From Microtetraspora glauca (GTDB lineage Bacteria; Actinomycetota; Actinomycetes; Streptomycetales; Streptomycetaceae), in the NCBI GenBank assembly GCA_000721275.1, contig JOFO01000022.1:37541-101540 (forward strand): 64,000 bases of DNA, in the 5' to 3' direction. The position numbers and the translations under genes were made by a program. The notes beneath the pieces were generated by a model that was not told the origin of the DNA, ran no database searches, and saw only the letters and a list, made by a program, of their open reading frames with translations. Positions 1-8,812 of the stretch are shown in pieces (positions within the stretch are counted from its first letter, which is position 1; each line of letters starts with the position of its first letter).

Positions 1-2133
1 GGAGGCGTGCTCGGCGGCGTGCAGGGCGCCGCCGAGGATCTCCGGGGTGATCCGGGCGGCGTCGAGCTGGTCCTCGGTGACCGTCCACCACACGGCCCGG
101 GTGCGCAGGGTGCGGGGCGGCAGGTCGAGCTTGGTCTCGCCCAGCACCTCGCCCGTGATCAGCCGGCGGCGCAGGAAGGAGACGACCTGGTTGGTGACCT
201 CGACGGAGCCGTAGCAGAGGCGGCCCGCGCCCCAGGGGATCTCGGTGTCGGTCTCCAGGACGCGGATGGAGGTGGTGTCGCGGGCGGTGGTCGAGTACGG
301 CGGGACGGCCTCCTCGACGAGGGCCACGGAGTCCTCCAGGTCTAGCTTCCTCACCAGGTAGGTGCGGCCCTGGTGGAGGTGGACGGCGCCTTCGTGGACG
401 GCGGTGTGGGAGGCGGCCTCGTCGACCGTGCCGAGGAGCCGGCCGGTGCCCTCCTCGACGATCCGGACGGGGTTGCCGCCGCCGCCCCGGATGTCGGCGA
501 GGTCGGCGGCCCGCTCGCGGCGGGTCCAGTACCAGCCGCCGCTGCGGCGGCGCAGCAGCCCGGCCGCCTCCAGCTGGGGCATGAGGCCGGGGGCTGCGGG
601 GCCGAAGAGGGCCAGGTCGGCCTCGGTGAGGGGGAGTTCGGACGCGGCGGCGCAGAGATGGGGGGCGAGGACGTAGGGGTTGTCGGGGTCCAGGACGGTC
701 GACTCGACCGGCTGGTCGAAGATCGCCTCGGGGTGGTGGACGAGGAAGGTGTCCAGCGGGTCGTCGCGGGCGACCATGACGGCGAGGGCGCCCTCGCCGG
801 AGCGGCCCGCCCGGCCGGCCTGCTGCCACAGCGAGGCCCGGGTGCCGGGGTAGCCGGCGATGAGGACCGCGTCGAGACCGGAGACGTCCACGCCCAGCTC
901 CAGGGCCGTGGTGGCGGCGAGGCCGAGGAGTTCCCCGGAGTGCAGGGCCCGCTCCAGGGCGCGGCGCTCCTCGGGCAGGTAGCCGCCGCGGTAGGCGGCG
1001 ACCCGGCGGGCGAGGGCCCGGTCGGTCTCGGCGAGCCGTTCCTGGGCGATCACCGAGATCAGTTCGGCGCCGCGCCGGGAGCGGACGAAGGCGACCGAGC
1101 GGACGCCCTGCCGGGTGAGGTCGGTGAGCAGGTCGGCGGTCTCGGCGGTGGCGGTGCGGCGGACCGGCGCGCCGCGCTCGCCGTGCAGGTCGGTGAGGGG
1201 CGGTTCCCACAGGGCGAAGACCAGTTCGCCGCGCGGGGAGGCGTCGTCGGAGACCTCGGTGACGGGCAGGCCGGTGAGGCGGCCGGCGGCGCGGGCCGGG
1301 TCGGCGGAGGTGGCGGAGGCGAGGAGGAAGACCGGATCGGAGCCGTACCGGGCGCAGACCCGGCGCAGCCGGCGCAGGACCTGGGCGACGTGGGAGCCGA
1401 AGACGCCGCGGTAGGTGTGGCACTCGTCGATGACGACGTAGCGGAGGGAGCGCAGGAAGGAGGACCAGCGGGGGTGCGAGGGGAGTATGCCCCGGTGCAG
1501 CATGTCGGGGTTGGTGAGGACGTAGTTCGCGTACTGGCGGACCCACTCGCGTTCCTCGACCGGGGTGTCGCCGTCGTAGACGGCGGGGCGGATCCGGGTG
1601 CCGAGCGGGGCGGCGAGTTCGCGGACGGCCCGGCGCTGGTCGGCGGCGAGGGCCTTGGTGGGGGCGAGGTAGAGGGCGGTCGCGCCGCGCCCGTTCGGGG
1701 CCTCCGCGCCGTCGAGGAGGGTGGAGAGGACGGGGGCGAGGTAGGCGAGCGACTTGCCCGAGGCGGTGCCCGTGGCGATCACCACGGACTCGCCGTCGAG
1801 GGCGTGCTCGGCGGCCTTGGCCTGGTGGGCCCAGGGGTGCTCGATCCCGGCGTCCCGGACGGCGGCGATCACCTCGGAGCGGATGCGGTCCGGCCAGACG
1901 GCATGACGGCCCGCCCGGGCGGGCATGTGCTCCATATGAGTGATGCGCGCGGCCCGGCTCTCGCCGGAGGTGAGCCGTTCGAGGACCCGGTGCGGGGAGG
2001 GGCGGCTGCCCGTGTCCCCGGCGGGTCGAGCGGTGCGCTGATTCTTGGCCATCGGCACCGAGTGTGTCACCGGCGTGACGGACAATGCTTCCAAGGCGTC
2101 GTGCATGGCTGCTGGTAAGTGATTGAATGCCAT
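1..2133 (-). CDS. DEAD/DEAH-box helicase, 3' end beyond the window
   Basis: Superfamily 2 nucleic-acid helicase. The reading frame begins at ATG 2133 (protein start MAFNHLPAAMHDALEAL) and runs open to base 1, so only 711 codons are present and the C-terminus is missing. A Walker A motif GTASGKS lies near residues 122-128 and a DECH Walker B box near residues 236-239. The last visible residues (GGALHAAEHA) match the start of the C-terminal DUF1998-type region that follows the helicase core in this actinobacterial family. An internal ATG at MAKNQ is a possible alternative start. The gene is divergent from bldG with 81 bp between start codons, an arrangement I recall from S. coelicolor. The exact substrate is unknown; a role in DNA repair or RNA unwinding is inference only. 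Confidence 0.9.
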   Translation of the reverse strand, partial: MAFNHLPAAMHDALEALSVTPVTHSVPMAKNQRTARPAGDTGSRPSPHRVLERLTSGESRAARITHMEHMPARAGRHAVWPDRIRSEVIAAVRDAGIEHPWAHQAKAAEHALDGESVVIATGTASGKSLAYLAPVLSTLLDGAEAPNGRGATALYLAPTKALAADQRRAVRELAAPLGTRIRPAVYDGDTPVEEREWVRQYANYVLTNPDMLHRGILPSHPRWSSFLRSLRYVVIDECHTYRGVFGSHVAQVLRRLRRVCARYGSDPVFLLASATSADPARAAGRLTGLPVTEVSDDASPRGELVFALWEPPLTDLHGERGAPVRRTATAETADLLTDLTRQGVRSVAFVRSRRGAELISVIAQERLAETDRALARRVAAYRGGYLPEERRALERALHSGELLGLAATTALELGVDVSGLDAVLIAGYPGTRASLWQQAGRAGRSGEGALAVMVARDDPLDTFLVHHPEAIFDQPVESTVLDPDNPYVLAPHLCAAASELPLTEADLALFGPAAPGLMPQLEAAGLLRRRSGGWYWTRRERAADLADIRGGGGNPVRIVEEGTGRLLGTVDEAASHTAVHEGAVHLHQGRTYLVRKLDLEDSVALVEEAVPPYSTTARDTTSIRVLETDTEIPWGAGRLCYGSVEVTNQVVSFLRRRLITGEVLGETKLDLPPRTLRTRAVWWTVTEDQLDAARITPEILGGALHAAEHAS

Positions 2134-2214
2134 CGCGGCTGGCGATTCGTTCTCCGACTCCCGTCCGGGAGATCCGAGGGGTCGAACGCCCGATAGCAAG
2201 GTGCTGGAGGATCC

Positions 2215-2568
2215 GTGGACCTGTCCCTGTCGACTCGCACTGTGCCCGGAGCTGGCGGCGACCGTACGGTCGTCCAGGTCGGTGGCGAGATTGATGTTTA
2301 TACCGCGCCCAAGCTGCGCGAGCAGTTGGTCGAGTTGGTGAACGACGGCAGTTACCACCTGGTCGTCGACATGGAGGGAGTGGACTTCCTCGACTCCACC
2401 GGCCTCGGCGTGCTCGTGGGCGGCCTGAAGCGGGTGCGCGCGCACGAGGGCTCGCTGCGCCTGGTCTGCAACCAGGAGCGCATTCTCAAGATCTTCCGGA
2501 TCACGGGCCTCACCAAGGTCTTCCCGATCCACACCTCGGTCGACGAGGCCGTCAACGCGGTCGACTGA
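2215..2568 (+). CDS. bldG: Anti-sigma factor antagonist BldG (STAS domain)
   Basis: A 117-residue SpoIIAA/RsbV-type STAS protein. BldG is required in Streptomyces for aerial development and antibiotic production; it is controlled by serine phosphorylation and binds RsbW-like kinases to release sigma factors. The phospho-acceptor motif DSTGLGVLV is intact, with Ser61 the expected site, and the whole C-terminal half ([24 protein letters not shown]) is recognisably BldG. The N-terminus has a few extra residues (VPGAG) compared with the S. coelicolor protein as I remember it. The start is GTG 2215 with GGAGG four bases upstream. The next gene begins three bases after the stop, indicating translational coupling with its partner kinase. 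Confidence 0.96.
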   Translation: MDLSLSTRTVPGAGGDRTVVQVGGEIDVYTAPKLREQLVELVNDGSYHLVVDMEGVDFLDSTGLGVLVGGLKRVRAHEGSLRLVCNQERILKIFRITGLTKVFPIHTSVDEAVNAVD

Positions 2569-2571
2569 CCC

Positions 2572-3033
2572 ATGGCCACCGTTGAACTCCGCTTCAGCGC
2601 CCAGCCCGAGCACGTCCGTACCGCCCGCCTGGTGGCGGCGGCGGTCGCCCGCCGGGCCGGGGTGGACGAGGCGGTTCTCGACGAGGTGCGGCTCGCCGTC
2701 GGCGAGGCGTGTTCCCGTGCCGTCGGGCTGCACCGCGGCAGCGGTCTCACCACGCCCATCCGGGTCGTGCTGACCGAGGAGGAGAAGACGTTCTCCATCG
2801 AGGTCGGTGACGAGGTGCCCGGTGCGCGGGCGGCGGGGGTGCCCGGCGCGCGCGCCGAGTCCCCGGCGGAGGCCGCCGAGGACTCCGAGGGCGGCGGTGA
2901 GGACGAGATGGGGCTCGCGGTGATCCGCGGGCTCGTCGACGACGTCGAGGTGACCGCCGGCGAGGACGGCGGCACCATCCGCATGACCTGGCCCACCACC
3001 CCGGCGGAGGCGGACGCGGACGTCCTGTCCTGA
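2572..3033 (+). CDS. RsbW-like ATP-binding anti-sigma factor, BldG partner
   Basis: A 153-residue GHKL/HATPase_c_2 protein of the anti-sigma serine kinase family. The N-box is visible as DEVRLAVGEACSRAV, the G1-like segment as MGLAVIRGLVDDVEV, and the end as GGTIRMTWP. A low-complexity acidic/Ala-Gly insert (about residues 83-108) sits where the ATP lid would be. It starts three bases after the bldG stop without an obvious ribosome site of its own, so it is probably translationally coupled. In S. coelicolor the gene downstream of bldG (orf3) encodes an anti-sigma protein that interacts with BldG; this is the direct counterpart. Confidence 0.9.
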   Translation: MATVELRFSAQPEHVRTARLVAAAVARRAGVDEAVLDEVRLAVGEACSRAVGLHRGSGLTTPIRVVLTEEEKTFSIEVGDEVPGARAAGVPGARAESPAEAAEDSEGGGEDEMGLAVIRGLVDDVEVTAGEDGGTIRMTWPTTPAEADADVLS

Positions 3034-3092
3034 CCGCGCCCCCGGAGACGTCCCGCGAGGACGTACCGCGGAGACGTACCGAAGAGACACAC

Positions 3093-3129
3093 GCGAAGAG
3101 GCCCCGCCCTGACGGCGGGGCCTCTTCGC
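3093..3129 (+). terminator. Rho-independent-type terminator of the bldG operon
   Basis: A perfect 16-bp inverted repeat (3093-3108 with 3114-3129) with a 5-base loop lies 60 bp after the anti-sigma gene. No U-run follows, which is usual for Streptomyces terminators. Confidence 0.85.
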
Positions 3130-3308
3130 TTGGGTCCAGGACTGCGGGGCGGACGGGGACGACGGCAGGGCCTCAGTCGCGCGGCGGGGCGCGTGCTCGG
3201 CGCGTGCTGGGGGCGGGGTCGGGGCGGGGTCGGGCTGTGCTCGCGGGCAATCGATGGATTCCTGCGGGGTGCCGCCGCCGGACGGCGGTTCGTAGTGGTT
3301 CGGGTGCT

Positions 3309-3314
3309 TATGAT
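3309..3314 (+). promoter_or_regulatory. -10 hexamer TATGAT of hppA
   Basis: TATGAT ends nine bases before ATG 3323. Initiation seven bases after the hexamer would give a leader of about two bases, so the mRNA is probably leaderless. No clear Shine-Dalgarno precedes either start codon. No convincing -35 was seen. Confidence 0.5.
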
Positions 3315-3322
3315 CCGTGCCC

Positions 3323-5656
3323 ATGTATCCGGAAACGGAAGTGGTCCAGGACCCCGCCGCCCTCGCCGCCGCGGTGCTCACCAGCGGGAACCGGACGATC
3401 GTCGCCGTCGTCGCCGGTGTCGCCCTCGCCGCGCTGGTCACCGCCCGGCTCTTCAGCCGCCAGGTGCTCAAGGCCGACGAGGGCACCCCGGTCATGCGGC
3501 GGATCGCCGCCGCCGTGCAGGAGGGCGCCAACGCCTACCTCGCCCGCCAGCTGCGTACCATCGGCCTCTTCGCCGTCGTCGTCTTCCTCCTCCTCTTCGC
3601 GCTGCCCGCCGACTCGTGGTCGCAGCGGGCCGGGCGGTCGCTGTTCTTCCTGGTCGGGGCGCTGTTCTCGGCGGTCACCGGGTACGTCGGGATGCGGCTG
3701 GCCGTGCGGGCCAACGTCCGGGTCGCGGCGGCGGCGCGGGAGGCCGCCCCCTCGCCCGGCGAGCCCGGGCGGGAGCCCGCGGAGGCCGCGCGCCGGGCGA
3801 TGCGGATCGCGTTCCGTACCGGTGGCGTCGTCGGCATGTGCACGGTCGGGCTCGGACTGCTCGGCGCCGCCTGCGTCGTCCTCGTCTACGCCGCCGACGC
3901 GCCCAAGGTGCTGGAGGGCTTCGGCCTCGGCGCCGCCCTCATCGCCATGTTCATGCGGGTCGGCGGAGGCATCTTCACCAAGGCCGCCGACGTCGGCGCC
4001 GACCTGGTCGGCAAGGTCGAACAGGGCATCCCCGAGGACGACCCGCGCAACGCCGCCACCATCGCCGACAACGTGGGCGACAACGTCGGCGACTGCGCGG
4101 GAATGGCCGCCGACCTCTTCGAGTCGTACGCCGTCACCCTGGTCGCCGCCCTCATCCTCGGCAAGGCGGCCTTCGGCGACCACGGCCTGGTCTTCCCGCT
4201 GATCGTGCCCGCGATCGGGGTCCTCACCGCCGTCATCGGCATCCTCTCCGTCTCCCCCCGGCACTCCGACGGCGGCGGGATGCGCGCCGTCGACCGCGGC
4301 TTCTTCGTCTCCGCGGTCGTCTCCCTCGTGCTCGTCGCGGTCGCCGCCTTCGTCTACCTGCCGTCGTCCTACGCGGACCTGGCCGGCGTCACCGAGCCCG
4401 GACTGGCCGGGCATGACGGCGACCCGCGGGTCCTCGCGCTGGCCGCCGTCGCCATCGGGATCCTGCTCGCCGCACTCATCCAGCGGCTCACCGGCTACTT
4501 CACCGAGACCAACCGCCGGCCCGTCCAGGACATCGGCAGGTCCGCGCTGACCGGCCCCGCGACCGTCGTCCTCGCCGGCGTCGCCATCGGCCTGGAGTCC
4601 GCCGTGTACGCGGCGCTGCTGATCGCCCTCTCCGTCTACGGGGCCTTCCTGCTCGGCGGCGCCTCCGTGATGCTGGCGCTGTTCGCGGTCGCGCTCGCCG
4701 GGACGGGACTGCTCACCACCGTCGGCGTGATCGTCGCCATGGACACCTTCGGGCCGGTCGCCGACAACGCGCAGGGCATCGCGGAGATGTCCGGCGAGGT
4801 CCAGGGCGCCGGCGCGCAGGTCCTCACCGAGCTCGACGCGGTCGGCAACACCACCAAGGCGATCACCAAGGGCATCGCCATCGCGACCGCCGTCCTCGCC
4901 GCCGCCGCGCTCTTCGGCTCCTACCGCGACGCCATCGCCACCTCGGTCGCGGAGGTCGGCGCGAAGGCCGGCGAGATGACCCTCTCCCTGGACATCTCCC
5001 AGCCCAACAACCTCGTCGGGCTGATCCTCGGCGCCTCCGTCGTCTTCCTCTTCTCCGGACTGGCCGTCAACGCGGTGTCCCGGTCGGCAGGTTCGGTGGT
5101 GTACGAGGTGCGGCGGCAGTTCCGCGAGCACCCCGGGATCATGAACGGCAGCGAACTCCCCGAGTACGGACGGGTCGTCGACATCTGCACCAAGGACGCG
5201 CTGCGCGAGCTCGCCACGCCCGGGCTGCTCGCGGTCACCGCGCCGATCGCCGTCGGCTTCGCGCTCGGCGTCGGACCGCTCGGCGCGTACCTCGCCGGGG
5301 CGATCGGCACCGGGGCGCTGATGGCCGTCTTCCTCGCGAACTCCGGCGGCGCCTGGGACAACGCGAAGAAGCTGGTCGAGGACGGGCACCACGGCGGCAA
5401 GGGCAGCCCCGCGCACGAGGCGACGGTGATCGGCGACACGGTGGGCGACCCGTTCAAGGACACCGCGGGGCCGGCGATCAACCCGCTCCTGAAGGTGATG
5501 AACCTGGTGGCGCTGCTGATCGCCCCGGCGGTGGTGAAGTTCGGCTACGGCGAGGACGCGAACGCGTGGGTGCGGGCCGGGATCGCCGTCCTCGCGCTGC
5601 TCGTGGTGGCGGTCGCCGTCCGTGCCTCCAAACGGCGCGCGGTGACCGTCGCCTGA
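3323..5656 (+). CDS. hppA: Membrane-bound proton-translocating pyrophosphatase
   Basis: About 777 residues with some 15 hydrophobic segments; hydrolyses cytoplasmic pyrophosphate and pumps protons across the membrane. Hallmarks seen are the acidic substrate loop GDNVGDCAGMAADLFESY and the C-terminal block GGAWDNAKKLVEDG followed by GDTVGDPFKDTAGPAINPL. The segment GNTTKAITKG carries lysine at the position that marks the K+-independent, proton-pumping subclass (K+-dependent enzymes have alanine). I choose ATG 3323 because a -10 hexamer is placed for leaderless transcription; GTG 3317 in the same frame adds two residues. The gene lies downstream of the bldG terminator and is probably monocistronic. 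A soluble pyrophosphatase gene also occurs in this window, so the organism has both enzymes. Confidence 0.95.
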   Translation: MYPETEVVQDPAALAAAVLTSGNRTIVAVVAGVALAALVTARLFSRQVLKADEGTPVMRRIAAAVQEGANAYLARQLRTIGLFAVVVFLLLFALPADSWSQRAGRSLFFLVGALFSAVTGYVGMRLAVRANVRVAAAAREAAPSPGEPGREPAEAARRAMRIAFRTGGVVGMCTVGLGLLGAACVVLVYAADAPKVLEGFGLGAALIAMFMRVGGGIFTKAADVGADLVGKVEQGIPEDDPRNAATIADNVGDNVGDCAGMAADLFESYAVTLVAALILGKAAFGDHGLVFPLIVPAIGVLTAVIGILSVSPRHSDGGGMRAVDRGFFVSAVVSLVLVAVAAFVYLPSSYADLAGVTEPGLAGHDGDPRVLALAAVAIGILLAALIQRLTGYFTETNRRPVQDIGRSALTGPATVVLAGVAIGLESAVYAALLIALSVYGAFLLGGASVMLALFAVALAGTGLLTTVGVIVAMDTFGPVADNAQGIAEMSGEVQGAGAQVLTELDAVGNTTKAITKGIAIATAVLAAAALFGSYRDAIATSVAEVGAKAGEMTLSLDISQPNNLVGLILGASVVFLFSGLAVNAVSRSAGSVVYEVRRQFREHPGIMNGSELPEYGRVVDICTKDALRELATPGLLAVTAPIAVGFALGVGPLGAYLAGAIGTGALMAVFLANSGGAWDNAKKLVEDGHHGGKGSPAHEATVIGDTVGDPFKDTAGPAINPLLKVMNLVALLIAPAVVKFGYGEDANAWVRAGIAVLALLVVAVAVRASKRRAVTVA

Positions 5657-5818
5657 CGTGGCGTCCGTCTCATTCCGCGGGCGCGCCAGGTGCCCGGAAG
5701 CCCGGCGCCGCTTGGTTCAAACGGATTCAACACGGGAGGAATCCGTCGTACGAAAGGTGGAAGTCGTCCGCGCGGCGTGTATGTTCCGGGGCCGAGAGTC
5801 TTGGAAGGGACCGATCCG

Positions 5819-6478
5819 GTGAACAAGAAGCTTGCGGCCGCGCTGTCCGGCGGTGCGGTACTGGTGCTCGTGCTGTCCGGTTGCAGCGAGGACGAGGGCG
5901 ACAAGGCCAACGACTGGGCCAAGTCGTTCTGCGACCAGGCGAAGCCGCAGATCCAGAAGCGGGCCGACGCCCACCAGATCATCATCTCGACGGCGGCGGA
6001 CAGCCGTCCGGCGGAGATCCAGGCCGCGGACTCCAAGGCGTTCAAGGACATCGCCGACGCCGACCGGGCGCTCGCCAAGGCCGTGGAGAGCGCGGGCGTC
6101 CCGCCGATCGCGAACGGCGAGCAGGTCCAGAAGGACGTCGTCAAGGAACTCAACGCGACCGCCCTCGCCTACGACGGGCTGAAGAAGCAGGTCGACGCGC
6201 TGGACCCGACGAACCAGCAGAAGTTCGCCGAGGGCCTGAAGGACGTCGCCGACGGCCTCACCAAGATCGAGAAGATGGACCAGAACGCGCTGGCCAGCCT
6301 GGAGAACGGCGAACTGGGCCAGGCCATGGCCAAGCAGCCGGGCTGCCAGAAGCCGACGCCGTCGGTGCCGAGGACGCCGTCCGGCTCGGCCTCCGCCTCC
6401 CCGAAGGCGGGCGCCACGGCGTCGGCCGCCGCCTCGGCCGCGCCGAAGCCCACGTCCTCCGGCTCCCCGGAGTCGTAA
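5819..6478 (+). CDS. Small secreted lipoprotein
   Basis: 219 residues starting at GTG 5819, preceded by AAGGGA at a suitable distance. A lipoprotein signal peptide (KK, hydrophobic core, lipobox LSGC with the cysteine near residue 22) predicts export and membrane anchoring. The mature part is helical and hydrophilic with two cysteines (FCDQAKPQ and PGCQKPT), then an Ala/Ser/Pro tail. An upstream in-frame ATG at 5690 would bury the signal peptide, so it is rejected. Similar small secreted hydrophilic proteins sit after the proton pyrophosphatase in S. coelicolor as I recall. The function is unknown. Confidence 0.88.
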   Translation: MNKKLAAALSGGAVLVLVLSGCSEDEGDKANDWAKSFCDQAKPQIQKRADAHQIIISTAADSRPAEIQAADSKAFKDIADADRALAKAVESAGVPPIANGEQVQKDVVKELNATALAYDGLKKQVDALDPTNQQKFAEGLKDVADGLTKIEKMDQNALASLENGELGQAMAKQPGCQKPTPSVPRTPSGSASASPKAGATASAAASAAPKPTSSGSPES

Positions 6479-6648
6479 GCCCTTCGCCGGCCACCAGGCG
6501 CCCCGACGGCCGGCCCGGTCCTCGGGCGCCGGCCACGCCCAGGGCCGGCCCCGTCCTCCGCGCCGCCGACGACCGGGTGCCCCCACGGCCGGTCCGGTCT
6601 TCCCGGTGCCGGCCGTCGTGCTGCCGGGACCGGGAGCACGGCGGGGGT

Positions 6649-6654
6649 CACAAT
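6649..6654 (+). promoter_or_regulatory. -10 hexamer CACAAT of the methyltransferase gene
   Basis: CACAAT ends eight bases before GTG 6662, positioned for transcription to begin at or one base before the start codon. Confidence 0.4.
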
Positions 6655-6661
6655 GGGGGGC

Positions 6662-8215
6662 GTGAGTACGACCAGTCTGACCACCAGCCTTCCGGTGCCC
6701 GCGCACGCCGACCGACTGCGGGAGGCCCTGCTCGCCGCGGACTTCACCGCCGACGGGCTGCTCGACCTGCTCGGCGCCCCCGCCTACGCGGCGCTCGCGC
6801 GCAGCGAGACCGTGCCCGCCCTCCGGGCCACCCGCGGCGACTCCCCGCTGGAGGCCCTCGTCCGGCTCTTCCTGCTGCAGCGGCCCGTCGAGACCGCGCG
6901 GGCCGCCGCCGCGCTGCCGCTGGCCGAGGCCCTGGCCGACGGCTGGGTGGTCGAGGAGGACGGCGCCGTGCGCGCGACCGTCGACGTGCGGCCGTACGGC
7001 GGCCCGGACGGCGAGGACTGGTTCATCGTCTCCGACCTGGGCTGCGCCGTCGGCGGCGCCGGCGGCATCGGTTCCAAGGAGAAGGGGGTCGTGCTCGGCG
7101 TCGGCGGCGCCTCCACCACGCTCGCCGGCATCACCGTCCGCACCCCGGTCGCCGCCGCGCTCGACCTCGGCACCGGCTCCGGCATCCAGGCCCTGCACGC
7201 CGCCCAGCACAGCACCCTGGTCACCGCCACCGACCTCAACCCGCGGGCGCTGGGCTTCACCCGGCTGACGCTCGCCCTGTCCGGGGCGCGGGAGGCCGAG
7301 CTGCTGGAGGGCTCGCTGTACGAGCCGGTGGAGGGCGACACGTACGACCTGATCGTCTCCAACCCGCCGTTCGTGATCTCCCCCGGCTCCGGCCTCACCT
7401 ACCGGGACGGCGGGATGAGCGGCGACGACCTGTGCCGCACCCTCGTCCAGCAGGCCGGGGAGCGGCTGAACGACGGCGGGTACGCCCAGTTCCTCGCCAA
7501 CTGGCAGCACGTCGACGGCGAGGAGTGGCAGGACCGGCTCCGCTCCTGGGTGCCGCGCGGCTGCGACGCCTGGATCGTCCAGCGCGAGGTGCAGGACGTC
7601 ACCCAGTACACCGAGCTGTGGCTGCGCGACAGCGGCGACCACCGGGGCGACCCGGAGGCGTACCGGGCGGCGTACGAGCGCTGGATGGACGCCTTCGAGG
7701 CGAGCGGCACCCGGTCGATCGGCTTCGGCTGGATCACCCTGCGGCGCGATCCGGCGGTGGCCGCCGGGAAGGCCGAGCCGTCGATCGTGATCGAGGAGTG
7801 GCCGCACCCGGTGGAGCAGCCGCTCGGCCCGGCCGTCCGCGCCCACTTCGAGCGCCAGGAGTACCTGCGGACGCACGACGACGCCGCCCTGCTCGCGGAC
7901 CGCTTCACGCTCGCCCCCGAGGTGGTCCAGGAGCAGGTCGGGCTGCCCGGCGCGGAGGACCCCGAGCACGTCGTCCTCCGGCAGAACCGGGGCATGCGCC
8001 GGGCCACCCGGGTCGACCACGTGGGCGCCGGGTTCGCGGGCGTCTGCGACGGCACCCTCAGCGCCGGCCGGATCCTCGACGCGATCGCCCAGCTCATGGG
8101 CGAGGACCCGGTGCTGCTGCGGGACCGGACCCCGCAGTCCATCCGCCTCCTGGTCGAAGAGGGGTTCCTCACGCCGGAATCACTGCTTCCGGAGCAGACG
8201 GGCGCTCCGGAGTAG
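6662..8215 (+). CDS. Class I SAM-dependent methyltransferase, HemK-like NPPF motif
   Basis: About 517 residues. The middle carries a Rossmann methyltransferase: motif I LDLGTGSGIQALHAA (near residue 163), then ATDLNPRAL and the catalytic SNPPFVISP, the NPPF tetrad typical of enzymes that methylate amide or exocyclic nitrogens. Flanking N- and C-terminal regions of roughly 150 and 200 residues match the actinobacterial family with DUF7059/DUF7782-type extensions, whose substrate is not established. Start choice: GTG 6662 fits a leaderless transcript; ATG 6653, three codons upstream in frame, is an alternative. The gene stands alone between the lipoprotein and a small membrane protein. Confidence 0.85.
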   Translation: MSTTSLTTSLPVPAHADRLREALLAADFTADGLLDLLGAPAYAALARSETVPALRATRGDSPLEALVRLFLLQRPVETARAAAALPLAEALADGWVVEEDGAVRATVDVRPYGGPDGEDWFIVSDLGCAVGGAGGIGSKEKGVVLGVGGASTTLAGITVRTPVAAALDLGTGSGIQALHAAQHSTLVTATDLNPRALGFTRLTLALSGAREAELLEGSLYEPVEGDTYDLIVSNPPFVISPGSGLTYRDGGMSGDDLCRTLVQQAGERLNDGGYAQFLANWQHVDGEEWQDRLRSWVPRGCDAWIVQREVQDVTQYTELWLRDSGDHRGDPEAYRAAYERWMDAFEASGTRSIGFGWITLRRDPAVAAGKAEPSIVIEEWPHPVEQPLGPAVRAHFERQEYLRTHDDAALLADRFTLAPEVVQEQVGLPGAEDPEHVVLRQNRGMRRATRVDHVGAGFAGVCDGTLSAGRILDAIAQLMGEDPVLLRDRTPQSIRLLVEEGFLTPESLLPEQTGAPE

Positions 8216-8365
8216 TCGGACACTACCGGCCATCCTCGTGAAACCGGACGGCCCGGCCCGCGTCGTTCACCCGGAATTCGCGTCGCTGACGCCGGAGGGT
8301 GCCAGCCTCCCCTCGGGAGACACACCACGCGCGGGACGGCGCCGGGACGGGAAGCGGGTACGGGC

Positions 8366-8563
8366 ATGGAGAGCGGGCCGGCGATCTTCGCGGGGACGGC
8401 GTTCACGCTGTTCGGAGGCGCTCTGCTGCTGTGGACGTCCGTCCGGGTCCGGCAGGGCGAGCCGGTCGCGCTCGGCGTCGCGCCCCGGGCCGCCGCCGCC
8501 CTCGCGGGCCTCTCCGGCGCCCTCTTCCTCGGCCTCGGCCTCTGGTGCTTCGGCCGCCTCTGA
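8366..8563 (+). CDS. Small two-helix membrane protein, hypothetical
   Basis: 65 residues with two hydrophobic segments (IFAGTAFTLFGGALLLW and a Gly/Ala/Leu-rich C-terminal helix ending GLWCFGRL) separated by a short polar loop. The frame shows strong third-position GC and ATG 8366 follows a purine-rich stretch, which supports a real gene. It lies 150 bp after the methyltransferase and 250 bp before topA. No family is recognised. Confidence 0.6.
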   Translation: MESGPAIFAGTAFTLFGGALLLWTSVRVRQGEPVALGVAPRAAAALAGLSGALFLGLGLWCFGRL

Positions 8564-8700
8564 GCGCGTCCCGGGACACGCTCCGGGCGCCGCCCTGAGA
8601 CCCGCCCCACAGGGAACCGCCCCGCCGGTCCGGCAGTCCGGGCGGCAGGAAGGGCAGGAGTCGGGTTACCGTTCGAGTGGCCGTTGCGGGCTTTCCCTGT

Positions 8701-8725
8701 TTGACACGGGGGCGGGTTGTACCGT
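8701..8725 (+). promoter_or_regulatory. Candidate topA promoter (-35 TTGACA)
   Basis: A consensus TTGACA lies at 8701-8706, about 110 bp before topA. The following bases contain TACCGT at 8720-8725, too close for a standard spacer, so the matching -10 is uncertain. topA promoters of Streptomyces are known to respond to DNA supercoiling. Confidence 0.45.
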
Positions 8726-8812
8726 CACACTCCGCAGCGACGCCAGCGTCACCGTGGGTGCCGCTGACGTGCGTGCCAGCGCAGACCGCGTCGACCGGAG
8801 AGAAGAGCGAAG

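Noticed and set aside
373..2118. A 581-codon plus-strand frame opposite the helicase
   Set aside because: The minus strand carries Walker A, DECH and other helicase motifs; the plus frame has no recognisable features.
3308..5416. A 702-codon minus-strand frame opposite hppA
   Set aside because: Shadow frame with Asp/Gly/Glu-rich low-complexity translation; the plus strand encodes an intact proton pyrophosphatase.
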